A DNA stretch of 64,000 bases from Streptomyces canus. Lineage in GTDB: Bacteria; Actinomycetota; Actinomycetes; Streptomycetales; Streptomycetaceae. Shown here one piece after another: positions 57,321-64,000 of this stretch (the first letter of the stretch is position 1; each line of letters starts with the position of its first letter). The notes beneath the pieces were generated by a model. It ran no database searches. It was not told the origin of the DNA and was given only the letters and a program-made list of their open reading frames with translations. A program made the position numbers and the translations under genes. Location of the stretch: assembly GCF_030815415.1 (NCBI RefSeq), contig NZ_JAUSWW010000001.1, positions 5,022,001-5,086,000 of the forward strand, given 5' to 3'.

Positions 57321-58334
57321 ATGCCGCAAGGATCCTCTCAAGCGAACAGGCGTCCGCACCGGGTCGCGGTCATCGTCGACGAGGGCACCAACCCCTTCGA
57401 GGTCGGCGTCGCGACCGAGCTGTTCGGGCTGCCGCGGCCCGAACTGGGGCTGCCGGGGCCGCTGTACGAGGTGACGCTGTGCGCGCCCACGCCCGGGGTG
57501 CGGATGAACCACGGGTTCTTCACGCTGAGCGGGGTGCCCGGGCTCGAAGCCGTGGACGGGGCCGACACCCTGGTCGTGCCGGGGCGCCCGGACAACGTCG
57601 TACCGCGCGGGGCCGCCGTACTCGACGCCATTCGCCGCACGCACGCGCGGGGCGCCCGCGTCATGAGCCTGTGCACCGGCAGCTTCGCGCTCGCCGAGGC
57701 GGGGCTGCTGGACGGCCGGCGGGCCACCACCCACTGGCTGTGGGCGGATGCGTTCCGCGAGCTGCATCCGGAGGTCCTCCTGGAGCCCGACGTCCTCTTC
57801 GTCGACGAGGGCGACCTCCTCACCGCCGCCGGCAGTGCCGCCGCGCTCGACCTCGGGCTGCACATCTGGCGGCGCGACCACGGTGCCGAGGTCGCCAACG
57901 CCGTGTCCCGGCGGCTGGTGTTCGCCGCCCATCGGGACGGCGGGCAGCGGCAGTTCGTGGAGCGTCCGGTGCCCGAGGTCCCGGACGAGTCGCTGGCGCC
58001 CCTGCTGGCGTGGGCGCGGGAACGGCTGGGGGAGCCGCTGACGGTCGCGGAACTCGCCGCCCGCGCGGCCGTCTCCCCCGCCACGCTGCACCGCCGTTTC
58101 CGGGCCCAGCTCGGCACGACGCCGTTGGCCTGGCTGACGGGGGAGCGCGTGGCACTGGCCTGCCGGCTGATCGAGCGGGGCGAGGAACGGCTGGACGTGG
58201 TGGCCGCCCGCAGCGGCCTGGGGACGGCCGCGAACCTCCGCGCGCGCGTGCGGCGCGCGACCGGGCTCAGCCCGTCGGCGTACCGGAGGCGGTTCGGGAC
58301 ATCGGCGCCAGAGGTGCCGCGGCCTCGGACCTGA
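57321..58334 (+). CDS. GlxA-family regulator: DJ-1/PfpI-like domain plus AraC helix-turn-helix
   Basis: A 337-residue transcription regulator. Residues about 15-195 form a class I glutamine-amidotransferase-like domain (VAVIVDEGTNPFEVGVATEL, VMSLCTGSFALAEAGLLDGR with the nucleophile-elbow Cys). Residues about 225-325 are two AraC helix-turn-helix units (LTVAELAARAAVSPATLHRR, LDVVAARSGLGTAANLRARV). ATG 57321 has AGGAA 7 nt upstream. The divergent cupin gene is the nearest candidate target. Confidence 0.92.
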   Translation: MPQGSSQANRRPHRVAVIVDEGTNPFEVGVATELFGLPRPELGLPGPLYEVTLCAPTPGVRMNHGFFTLSGVPGLEAVDGADTLVVPGRPDNVVPRGAAVLDAIRRTHARGARVMSLCTGSFALAEAGLLDGRRATTHWLWADAFRELHPEVLLEPDVLFVDEGDLLTAAGSAAALDLGLHIWRRDHGAEVANAVSRRLVFAAHRDGGQRQFVERPVPEVPDESLAPLLAWARERLGEPLTVAELAARAAVSPATLHRRFRAQLGTTPLAWLTGERVALACRLIERGEERLDVVAARSGLGTAANLRARVRRATGLSPSAYRRRFGTSAPEVPRPRT

Positions 58335-58433
58335 GCTCTCGCAGCTCGAACACCACACCGACCCCGGCGTGCCCACCATCCCTACGGCCTATCGGTTGCG
58401 TCCCGACGCGCGGGGCGGGGAAGCCGTAACGAC

Positions 58434-58931
58434 ATGAGATTCCTCGTACGCGACCGGCTCCTCGGCTTCGGTGACGACTACTGGATCGAGGACGACCAGG
58501 GCAACAAGGTGTTCCTCGTCGACGGCAAGGCCATGCGACTGCGGGACATCTTCGAGCTGAAGGACACCCGTGGGCGCGTCCTGATCGACATCCGGCAGAA
58601 GATGTTCGCCCTGCGGGACACGATGCTCATCGAGCGGGACGGCGAACCGCTGGCCACCATCAAGCGCAAGCGGCTGTCCCTGCTGCGCAACCACTACCGG
58701 GTGTCCCTGGCGGACGGCAGCACCGAACTCGACGTCAGCGGGAAGATCCTCGACCGGGAGTTCGCGGTCGAGTACGACGGTGAGCTGCTCGCCGTGGTCT
58801 CCCGGCGGTGGCTGCACGTGCGGGAGACCTACGGCGTCGACGTCGTACGGGAGGACACGGACCCGGCGCTGCTGATCGCGGTGACGGTGTGCGTGATCCA
58901 CCTCGCCGAGAAGGAGAGCGAGTCCGACTGA
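58434..58931 (+). CDS. LURP-one-related (Tubby-like fold) protein
   Basis: A 165-residue single-domain protein, normal for family PF04525: RFLVRDRLLGFGDDYWIEDD, GNKVFLVDGKAMRLRDIFEL, VLIDIRQKMFALRDTMLIER, FAVEYDGELLAVVSRRWLHV and VDVVREDTDPALLIAVTVCV. The fold resembles Tubby/scramblase domains that may contact membranes; bacterial function is unknown. ATG 58434 follows GGGGAAG. It is convergent with the nitrilase-family gene, 3 nt between stops. Confidence 0.9.
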   Translation: MRFLVRDRLLGFGDDYWIEDDQGNKVFLVDGKAMRLRDIFELKDTRGRVLIDIRQKMFALRDTMLIERDGEPLATIKRKRLSLLRNHYRVSLADGSTELDVSGKILDREFAVEYDGELLAVVSRRWLHVRETYGVDVVREDTDPALLIAVTVCVIHLAEKESESD

Positions 58932-58934
58932 GCC

Positions 58935-59729
58935 CTAGCGGCGGGGTGCGTCCAGTCCCAGCATCCGGTCCTTCAGCGCCGGGAACTGATCCCGTGTCAC
59001 GGCGACCTTCGCGGGGTCGAACTCGACGGTGAGGACCTCCTCGCCCGCGCCGGCCTCGGCCAGTACCTCGCCCCACGGATCCACCACGATCGAGTGACCG
59101 GCCTGTGGAACTCCCGCATGCGTCCCGGCCGTTCCACAGGCAAGCACGAACGCCTGGTTCTCGACCGCCCGCGCCTGGGCCAGCAGCGTCCAGTGCGCCC
59201 GGCGGCGCTCCGGCCAGCCCGCGGGGATCACCAGGGTCTCGGCGCCGGCGTCGACGAGGCCGCGGAAGAGTTCGGGGAATCGGAGGTCGTAGCAGGTCGC
59301 CAATCCGAGGGTGGTATCGGGCAGACGGACCGTCACCAGGTCCCGGCCCGCGCCCATCAGCACGGCCTCGCCCTTGTCGAAGCCGAAGCGGTGGATCTTG
59401 CGGTAGGCGGCGATCAGGTCGCCGGAGGGGGAGAAGACGAGAGAGGTGTTGTAGAGCGTGCCGTCGGCGGTGCGCTCCGGGATGGAGCCCGCGTGCAGCC
59501 AGACGCCCGTGTCGCTCGCGGCCTTCGCCATGGCCTCGTGCGTCGGCCCCTCCAGCGGCTCGGCCTCGCTGCCGAACCCCTCGTAGGCGAACGCGCCCGT
59601 GGTCCACAGCTCCGGCAGCACGACCAGATCGGCACCGGCCTGGTCCCGTACCAGGGAGGCCACCCGCCGTCGGCGCGATTCGACCGATTCGCCCTCACTT
59701 ACGGCGATCTGAATCAACGAGGCGCGCAC
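58935..59729 (-). CDS. Carbon-nitrogen hydrolase (nitrilase superfamily)
   Basis: A 264-residue amidase of the omega-amidase/NIT2-like branch. The catalytic triad is visible: Glu in VLPELWTTGAF, Lys in YRKIHRFGFDKGEAV, and Cys in GLATCYDLRFPELFRGL. Substrate-pocket segments include IPAGWPERRRAHWTLLAQAR and CGTAGTHAGVPQAGHSIVVD. GTG 59729 (VRASLIQIAV) is taken as the start since it opens the first strand of the fold; the ATG 17 codons upstream adds unrelated residues. Probably hydrolyses small monocarboxamides such as alpha-ketoglutaramate. Confidence 0.92.
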   Translation of the reverse strand: MRASLIQIAVSEGESVESRRRRVASLVRDQAGADLVVLPELWTTGAFAYEGFGSEAEPLEGPTHEAMAKAASDTGVWLHAGSIPERTADGTLYNTSLVFSPSGDLIAAYRKIHRFGFDKGEAVLMGAGRDLVTVRLPDTTLGLATCYDLRFPELFRGLVDAGAETLVIPAGWPERRRAHWTLLAQARAVENQAFVLACGTAGTHAGVPQAGHSIVVDPWGEVLAEAGAGEEVLTVEFDPAKVAVTRDQFPALKDRMLGLDAPRR

Positions 59730-59909
59730 ACTACCACCGTCCTGGCATTCGAGCCGTTCACACGGGCCTACGATCGTCACACGAAAGCACTGCCGGGGTG
59801 CCTCTTAGCAGCGTAACTTAGCGTTCCAAGACACCCGCCGACAGCCACACTCCCACTGGCAACGACGCCATCACCAGCCCGTGCACCGACCGCCGAGGGG
59901 TCCCGTTCC

Positions 59910-60734
59910 GTGAGTCTGCATCCCACCCTCCAGCCCTACGCCGACGCCTGGACCCACTCCATCGACGCGATATCCGAGCTGGTGACCCCGCTCGTGGAGG
60001 GAGAGTGGAACCGGCGTACCCCGTGCCCCGGCTGGTCGGTGCGGGACATCGTGTCCCATGTCATCGGTCTGGACACCGAGATGCTGGGGGACCCGCGCCC
60101 CATCCACTCACTGCCTCGCGACCTCTACCACGTCACCAATGAGCACCAGCGGTACACGGAGATGCAGGTCGACGTCCGCCGTCATCACACCGCGCCGGAG
60201 ATGACGTCCGAGCTGGAGTACGTGATCATCCGCCGCAACCGTCAGCTGCGCAACGAGTCGCGGGATCCGGGCACGAAGGTGCGCGGCCCCCTCGGCAGCG
60301 AACTGACGCTCGAAGAGTCCATGCGCAAGCACGCCTTCGACGTCTGGGTGCACGAACAGGATCTCCGCGCCGCTCTCGGCCGCCCCGGCAACCTGGACTC
60401 CCCCGGCGCGCACATCGCCCGTGACGTCCTGCTCGCCGAGCTACCCGCCATAGTCGCCGAGAAGGCCGACGCCCCTCGCAGCTCGGCGATCGTCCTCGAC
60501 GTCCACGGCCCGATCGAGTTCCTGCGCACGATCCGCGTCGACATCCAGGGCCGCGGCACCCTCGAAACGGCCCCCGCCCTCGGCCCCGCCGCCACCCTCA
60601 CCCTCGACTGGGAGACCTACGTCCGCCTGGCCTGCGGCCGGGTGACGGCGGACGCGGTACCGGACCGGGTCAAGGCGGAGGGCGACCCGGCACTGACGGC
60701 GGCGATCCTGCGGAACTTCACGGTGACGCGGTAG
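59910..60734 (+). CDS. Maleylpyruvate isomerase-family mycothiol-dependent protein
   Basis: A 274-residue DinB-like helical protein of the mycothiol-dependent isomerase family: AISELVTPLVEGEWNRRTPC, PGWSVRDIVSHVIGLDTEML, with the conserved HVIGLD and the later DVWVHEQDLRAALGRPGN supplying His ligands. A C-terminal SCP2-like region (RVDIQGRGTLETAPALGP, YVRLACGRVTADAVPDRVKA) follows. Mycothiol is the actinobacterial thiol. GTG 59910 is preceded by GAGGGG at a rather long distance. The specific reaction is unknown. Confidence 0.9.
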   Translation: MSLHPTLQPYADAWTHSIDAISELVTPLVEGEWNRRTPCPGWSVRDIVSHVIGLDTEMLGDPRPIHSLPRDLYHVTNEHQRYTEMQVDVRRHHTAPEMTSELEYVIIRRNRQLRNESRDPGTKVRGPLGSELTLEESMRKHAFDVWVHEQDLRAALGRPGNLDSPGAHIARDVLLAELPAIVAEKADAPRSSAIVLDVHGPIEFLRTIRVDIQGRGTLETAPALGPAATLTLDWETYVRLACGRVTADAVPDRVKAEGDPALTAAILRNFTVTR

Positions 60735-60778
60735 CGGACCGGCGGTGACGGGCGGGACCGGGGGCTCAGCCCCCAGCG

Positions 60779-62071
60779 CTACACCGGCACGTGCACCGTC
60801 TCCACCCGGCTCGCCACCAACCGCTCCCGCTCCCGGCGGATCGCCCGCTTGCGCAGCCGCAGGATCTGGCTGATCCCCAGCGCCTGCAGCACGAAGACCG
60901 CGGAGAAGGCGATCCGGTAGTTGTTCCCGGTCGCGTCCAGCAGCACCCCGATCGCGAACAGGGTCGTCATCGAGGCGACGAAGCCGCCCATGTTGGTGAT
61001 GCCGGACCCGGTGCCCTGCCGCTCCGGCGGGTTCGCCGGACGCGCGAAGTCGAAGCCGATCATGGAGGCCGGCCCGCACGCGCCCAGCACCGTGCAGAGC
61101 ACCACGAGCAGCCACATCGGCGCATGCTCACCGGGGTACGCCAGCGTCACGGCCCACACCAGCCCCGTCGCCCCCACGGTCCCCAGCGCCAGCGGCAGCC
61201 GCGCCTCGTGGTGCCGGGCGACGACCTGGCCGTAGACCAGCCCGATCGCCATGTTCGACAGCACGACGAGGGTCAGCAGCTCACCGGCGACCGCCCGGGA
61301 CAGCCCCTGCGCCTCGACCAGGAACGGCATGCCCCACAGCAGCAGGAACACCATCGCCGGGAACTGGGTCGTGAAGTGCACCCACAGGCCGAGCCGCGTG
61401 CCCGGCTCCCGCCACGAGGCGGCGATCTGGCGTCGTACGTAGGCCGCGCCCTGGTGCGGGAAGGGCTCCGGCTCCTGTCCCTCGGGGTGGTCCTTGAGGA
61501 AGAGCAGCAGCAGGACCAGCACGACGACACCCGCGACCGCGCTGCCCGCGAAGGCCGCCGTCCAGCCGATGCCGTGCAGCAGCCGGGCCAGCACGAGGGT
61601 GGAGACCAGGTTGCCCGCCATGCCGACCAGCCCCGCGAACTGCGCGACCATCGGCCCGCGCCGGGCCGGGAACCAGCGGGTGCCGAGCCGCAGCACGCTG
61701 ATGAACGTCATCGCGTCACCGCAGCCCAGCAGCGCGCGCGAGGCGAGGGCCATGCCGTACGAGGGGGAGAAGGCGAAGCCGAGCTGTCCGGCCGTGAACA
61801 GCACCACCCCGATGGTCAGCACCTTCTTGGTGCCGAGCCGGTCGACGAGCAGACCGACCGGTATCTGCATGCCCGCGTACACGAGCAGCTGGAGGATGGA
61901 GAAGGTCGACAGCGCGGAGGCGTTGACGTGGAACCGGTCGGCGGCGTCGAGGCCGGCCACCCCCAGCGAGGTACGGAAGATGACGGCGACGAAGTAGACG
62001 GAGACGCCGATGCCCCAGACGGCCATCGCGCGGCGGCCGCCCGGAGGGTCACCCGGCAGAGTGGCGCTCAT
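60779..62071 (-). CDS. MFS transporter
   Basis: A 430-residue major-facilitator protein with 12 predicted helices. The conserved loop between helices 2 and 3 is GLLVDRLGTKKVLTIG, and helices such as AMAVWGIGVSVYFVAVIF, GTVGATGLVWAVTLAYPG and MWLLVVLCTVLGACGPASMI are clear. A central cytoplasmic loop (KDHPEGQEPEPFPHQ) divides it. The ATG at 62071 overlaps the stop of the GntR regulator gene (ATGA), so the pair is one operon. It may export or import the regulator's ligand; substrate unknown. Confidence 0.92.
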   Translation of the reverse strand: MSATLPGDPPGGRRAMAVWGIGVSVYFVAVIFRTSLGVAGLDAADRFHVNASALSTFSILQLLVYAGMQIPVGLLVDRLGTKKVLTIGVVLFTAGQLGFAFSPSYGMALASRALLGCGDAMTFISVLRLGTRWFPARRGPMVAQFAGLVGMAGNLVSTLVLARLLHGIGWTAAFAGSAVAGVVVLVLLLLFLKDHPEGQEPEPFPHQGAAYVRRQIAASWREPGTRLGLWVHFTTQFPAMVFLLLWGMPFLVEAQGLSRAVAGELLTLVVLSNMAIGLVYGQVVARHHEARLPLALGTVGATGLVWAVTLAYPGEHAPMWLLVVLCTVLGACGPASMIGFDFARPANPPERQGTGSGITNMGGFVASMTTLFAIGVLLDATGNNYRIAFSAVFVLQALGISQILRLRKRAIRRERERLVASRVETVHVPV

Positions 62072-62742
62072 CGGACCTCGCCCCGCGCCAGATGCGAGAA
62101 CCACTCGACGTGGCCGTGGATGAGCCCGACGACCGCCTCCGCGTCGCCGGAGCGCAGCGCGTCGAGGATCTGCTCGTGCTCGACGAGGGTCTTGGTGATG
62201 CGGTCGGGGTGAGCGTGCATCACGGCGACGCCCATCCTCAACTGCCGGTCGCGGAGCTGGTCGTAGAGCCGGGACAGGATCTCGTTGCCCCCGCTGCGGA
62301 CGATCTCGGCGTGGAAGCAGCGGTCGGTGACGGCGGCGCCGGCCAGGTCCCCGGCGGCGGCCTGCTCCTTCTGCTGGGCGAGGAGTTCCTCGAGCCGTGC
62401 GATGAGCCGCGGCGATGCCGGTACGGCCTTGCGCGCGGCGTGTTCCTCGACGAGCTGGCGGGTCTCCACCACGTCCGCGATCTCCTGTGCGGAGACGGGC
62501 AAGACCAGCGCGCCCTTCTTCGGGTAGAGCTTGATCAGCCCCTCCACCTGGAGCCGCAGCAGCGCCTCGCGCACCGGTGTCCGCGAGACCCCGACGGCCT
62601 CGGCGAGCTCGCCCTCGGTGAGCAGGGTGCCGCCCTCGTAGCGGCGCTCCAGGACGCCCTGCTTGACGTGGTCGTAGACGCGGTCGGCGGCGGGCGGCTG
62701 CTTGATGTGAGCGACGGACGGGGCGGGTGGGGCTGAAGGCAT
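62068..62742 (-). CDS. GntR-family (FadR/FCD type) transcription regulator
   Basis: A 224-residue repressor. A winged helix (about 25-88: VYDHVKQGVLERRYEGGTLL, ELAEAVGVSRTPVREALLRL) and an all-helical FCD ligand-binding domain follow, with metal-site residues DVVETRQLVEEHAARKA, DRCFHAEIVRSGGNE and VEHEQILDALRSGDAEAV. ATG 62742 is chosen because TATGAT lies 6 nt upstream (leaderless). The MFS gene is co-transcribed and probably controlled by it. Confidence 0.92.
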   Translation of the reverse strand: MPSAPPAPSVAHIKQPPAADRVYDHVKQGVLERRYEGGTLLTEGELAEAVGVSRTPVREALLRLQVEGLIKLYPKKGALVLPVSAQEIADVVETRQLVEEHAARKAVPASPRLIARLEELLAQQKEQAAAGDLAGAAVTDRCFHAEIVRSGGNEILSRLYDQLRDRQLRMGVAVMHAHPDRITKTLVEHEQILDALRSGDAEAVVGLIHGHVEWFSHLARGEVR

Positions 62743-62748
62743 GCGCAC

Positions 62749-62754
62749 ATCATA
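62749..62754 (-). promoter_or_regulatory. -10 box of the GntR gene (leaderless)
   Basis: TATGAT (62754-62749) is a strong TANNNT -10 placed 6 nt before the ATG at 62742. Upstream TTGTATC could belong to an autoregulatory GntR operator. No good -35 is seen. Confidence 0.5.
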
Positions 62755-62961
62755 GATACAACACGTACGCATGACGGAGACCCGTCCATATTGCGGAATC
62801 CAGGGGCCCCAGGGGCCCCGCAGGGCAGGGAAACCCGAACTCGCCCCAGCGGCCGCACAACCTTCTGTGCTACTTACGAGTCAGACACGTGCGGCCCCAA
62901 CAGCTTTTCAGGTCAACTCGGCCGCACGCCAGGGGCATTCAACGTATTCGGGGTACCTCAC

Positions 62962-63861
62962 TTGATTACCGGCATTCAGGGCATCCGTATCCGCAGAGCT
63001 GTAGCCGTGGCCGTGACCACCGGCTCGCTGCTCGCCACCGGAGCCCTCACCGCGGCGCCGGCGCAGGCCGTCACCGCGCCCACCATCACCGCCAAGGGCG
63101 GGTTCCTGATGAACAGCGCCACCGGCACGACGCTCTTCTCGAAGTCGCCCGACACCAAGCGGCTCACCGCGTCCACCACCAAGGTCATGACCGCGAAGGT
63201 CGTCCTGTCGCAGTCGAACCTGAACCTGGACGCCAAGGTCACGATCAAGAAGGCGTACAGCGACTACATCGTCGCCAACGGCGCCTCGTCGGCGGGTCTG
63301 ATCGTCGGTGACAAGGTCACCGTCCGCCAACTGCTCTACGGGATGCTGCTGAAGTCGGGCTGCGACGCCGCGATGGCGCTCGCCGACAAGTACGGCTCCG
63401 GCACGACGGTCGCGGCCCGCACCAAGAGCTTCATCGGCAAGATGAACACCATGGCCACGAGCCTGGGCATGAAGAACACGAAGTTCGACTCGTTCGACGG
63501 CATCAGCAAGGGCGCCAACGCCTCGACGCCGCGCGACCTGACGAAGCTCGCCCGCAGCGCGATGAAGAACTCCACCTTCAAGTCCGTCGTCAAGACCAAG
63601 TCGTACACGGCGAAGACGATCACGAAGACGGGCTCCACCCGCACCATGGCGGCGTGGAAGAACACCAACCTGCTGCTCGGCTGGAACGGCACGCTCGGCG
63701 TGAAGACCGGCTCCGGCACCGAGGCCAAGTACTGCCTCATCTTCGCCGCCACGCTCAACGGCGAGTCGGTGATCGGTACGGTCCTCACCGCACCCAACGA
63801 GGCCAGCCGCACGACGGACGTGAAGAAGCTGATCAACTACGGCTACGCGAAGATCAGCTGA
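62962..63861 (+). CDS. Secreted D-alanyl-D-alanine carboxypeptidase (peptidase S11)
   Basis: Trims D-Ala from peptidoglycan stem peptides outside the membrane. The 299-residue precursor begins at TTG 62962 (ITGIQGIRIRRAVAVAVTTG), giving a clean signal peptide ending APAQA. Catalytic motifs: SxxK as TASTTKVMTAK, KTG as GVKTGSGTEAKYC. The second motif is SGCD (KSGCDAAMALADKYG) rather than SxN. The protein is Lys/Thr-rich and lacks a C-terminal anchor. The only weak points are the TTG start and a GGGG ribosome site. Followed by a hairpin. Confidence 0.92.
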   Translation: MITGIQGIRIRRAVAVAVTTGSLLATGALTAAPAQAVTAPTITAKGGFLMNSATGTTLFSKSPDTKRLTASTTKVMTAKVVLSQSNLNLDAKVTIKKAYSDYIVANGASSAGLIVGDKVTVRQLLYGMLLKSGCDAAMALADKYGSGTTVAARTKSFIGKMNTMATSLGMKNTKFDSFDGISKGANASTPRDLTKLARSAMKNSTFKSVVKTKSYTAKTITKTGSTRTMAAWKNTNLLLGWNGTLGVKTGSGTEAKYCLIFAATLNGESVIGTVLTAPNEASRTTDVKKLINYGYAKIS

Positions 63862-63889
63862 CACGCGGCATGTGTGCGTGAAGCAGAGG

Positions 63890-63915
63890 AAGGGGCCTGC
63901 CACGGCGGGCCCCTT
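63890..63915 (+). terminator. Terminator after the D,D-carboxypeptidase
   Basis: AAGGGGCCTGCC pairs with GGCGGGCCCCTT (one G-U) between convergent genes. Confidence 0.85.
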
Positions 63916-63931
63916 ACTCATGTACCGAGCC

Positions 63932-64000
63932 TCATGTGACGGGCAGAAGGAACCGCCGCTTGTCCTTGGACGTGGCCCCGATCCGCCCGTAGAACCGAAT
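63932..64000 (-). CDS. C-terminal end of an acetyltransferase-like protein (partial)
   Basis: Only the last 22 codons are in the window, reading IRFYGRIGATSKDKRRFLLP to VT and TGA. The FYxRxGA pattern is that of the last strand-helix of GNAT acetyltransferases, but with so little sequence the assignment is tentative. Confidence 0.5.
   Translation of the reverse strand: MRFYGRIGATSKDKRRFLLPVT

Noticed and set aside
1..64000. tRNA, rRNA, CRISPR, intact IS or prophage
   Set aside because: No convincing cloverleaf, rRNA segment, repeat-spacer array or integrase/terminase-like gene was noticed when reading through both strands.

Overview
The window is high-GC actinobacterial chromosome and almost certainly Streptomyces. 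The evidence is very strong GC bias at third codon positions, an LAETG-type sortase signal, mycothiol-type and BldD/XRE-type protein families, several actinobacterial leaderless promoters (TANNNT placed 6-7 nt before the start codon), an 11-nt-repeat PHO box, and a near-perfect parS site inside aspS. The parS site and two housekeeping aminoacyl-tRNA synthetase genes (metG, aspS) point to the conserved core arm near oriC. From memory, unverified, the order resembles the S. coelicolor region around metG/aspS/dacA. No rRNA, tRNA, CRISPR array or intact IS was seen.

Layout. 1-11 kb: the end of a GH13 alpha-glucosidase, a sortase-anchored surface protein, a two-gene unit of a short threonyl-tRNA synthetase plus nucleoside hydrolase preceded by a Thr-Thr-Thr leader peptide and attenuator, a lipoprotein, an intact GAF-ANTAR regulator beside a frameshifted GAF remnant, a YraQ-type permease/TIGR03943 pair, and an XRE-TPR regulator with a palindromic operator. 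11-20 kb: a tiny secreted protein, a TerB protein, an M20 amidohydrolase, then the most unusual cassette: an EACC1-like small protein, a membrane-spanning caspase with an extracytoplasmic binding-protein-like and VWA region, and a solute-binding lipoprotein. A secreted beta-propeller protein and an unknown protein follow.

20-32 kb: a SpoIIE phosphatase carrying an in-frame palindromic insertion, small membrane and secreted proteins, a MocR regulator divergent from an alpha/beta hydrolase with a direct-repeat operator, an endonuclease/phosphatase-family gene whose 3' end runs into a TnpB fragment, a PhoX phosphatase with a PHO box, and a VWA protein with a long Glu/Ala/Pro tether. 32-46 kb: metG, a secreted pectate lyase, a PH-domain protein, a DUF4956-VTC-carbohydrate-binding lipoprotein operon, a Tat-exported intradiol dioxygenase with a decayed duplicate, and aspS (parS).

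46-64 kb: a PAS-GAF-SpoIIE-ATPase regulator, a BRO-N protein, pirin, a frameshifted membrane protein, SseB, a second intradiol dioxygenase, an acyl-CoA dehydrogenase, M18 aminopeptidase, an NHLRC2-like thioredoxin/NHL protein, cupin, a DJ-1/AraC regulator, an LURP-one protein, a nitrilase-family hydrolase, a mycothiol-dependent isomerase-family enzyme, a GntR-MFS pair and a secreted D,D-carboxypeptidase. Most genes are single or in pairs, often with perfect hairpins between convergent neighbours.
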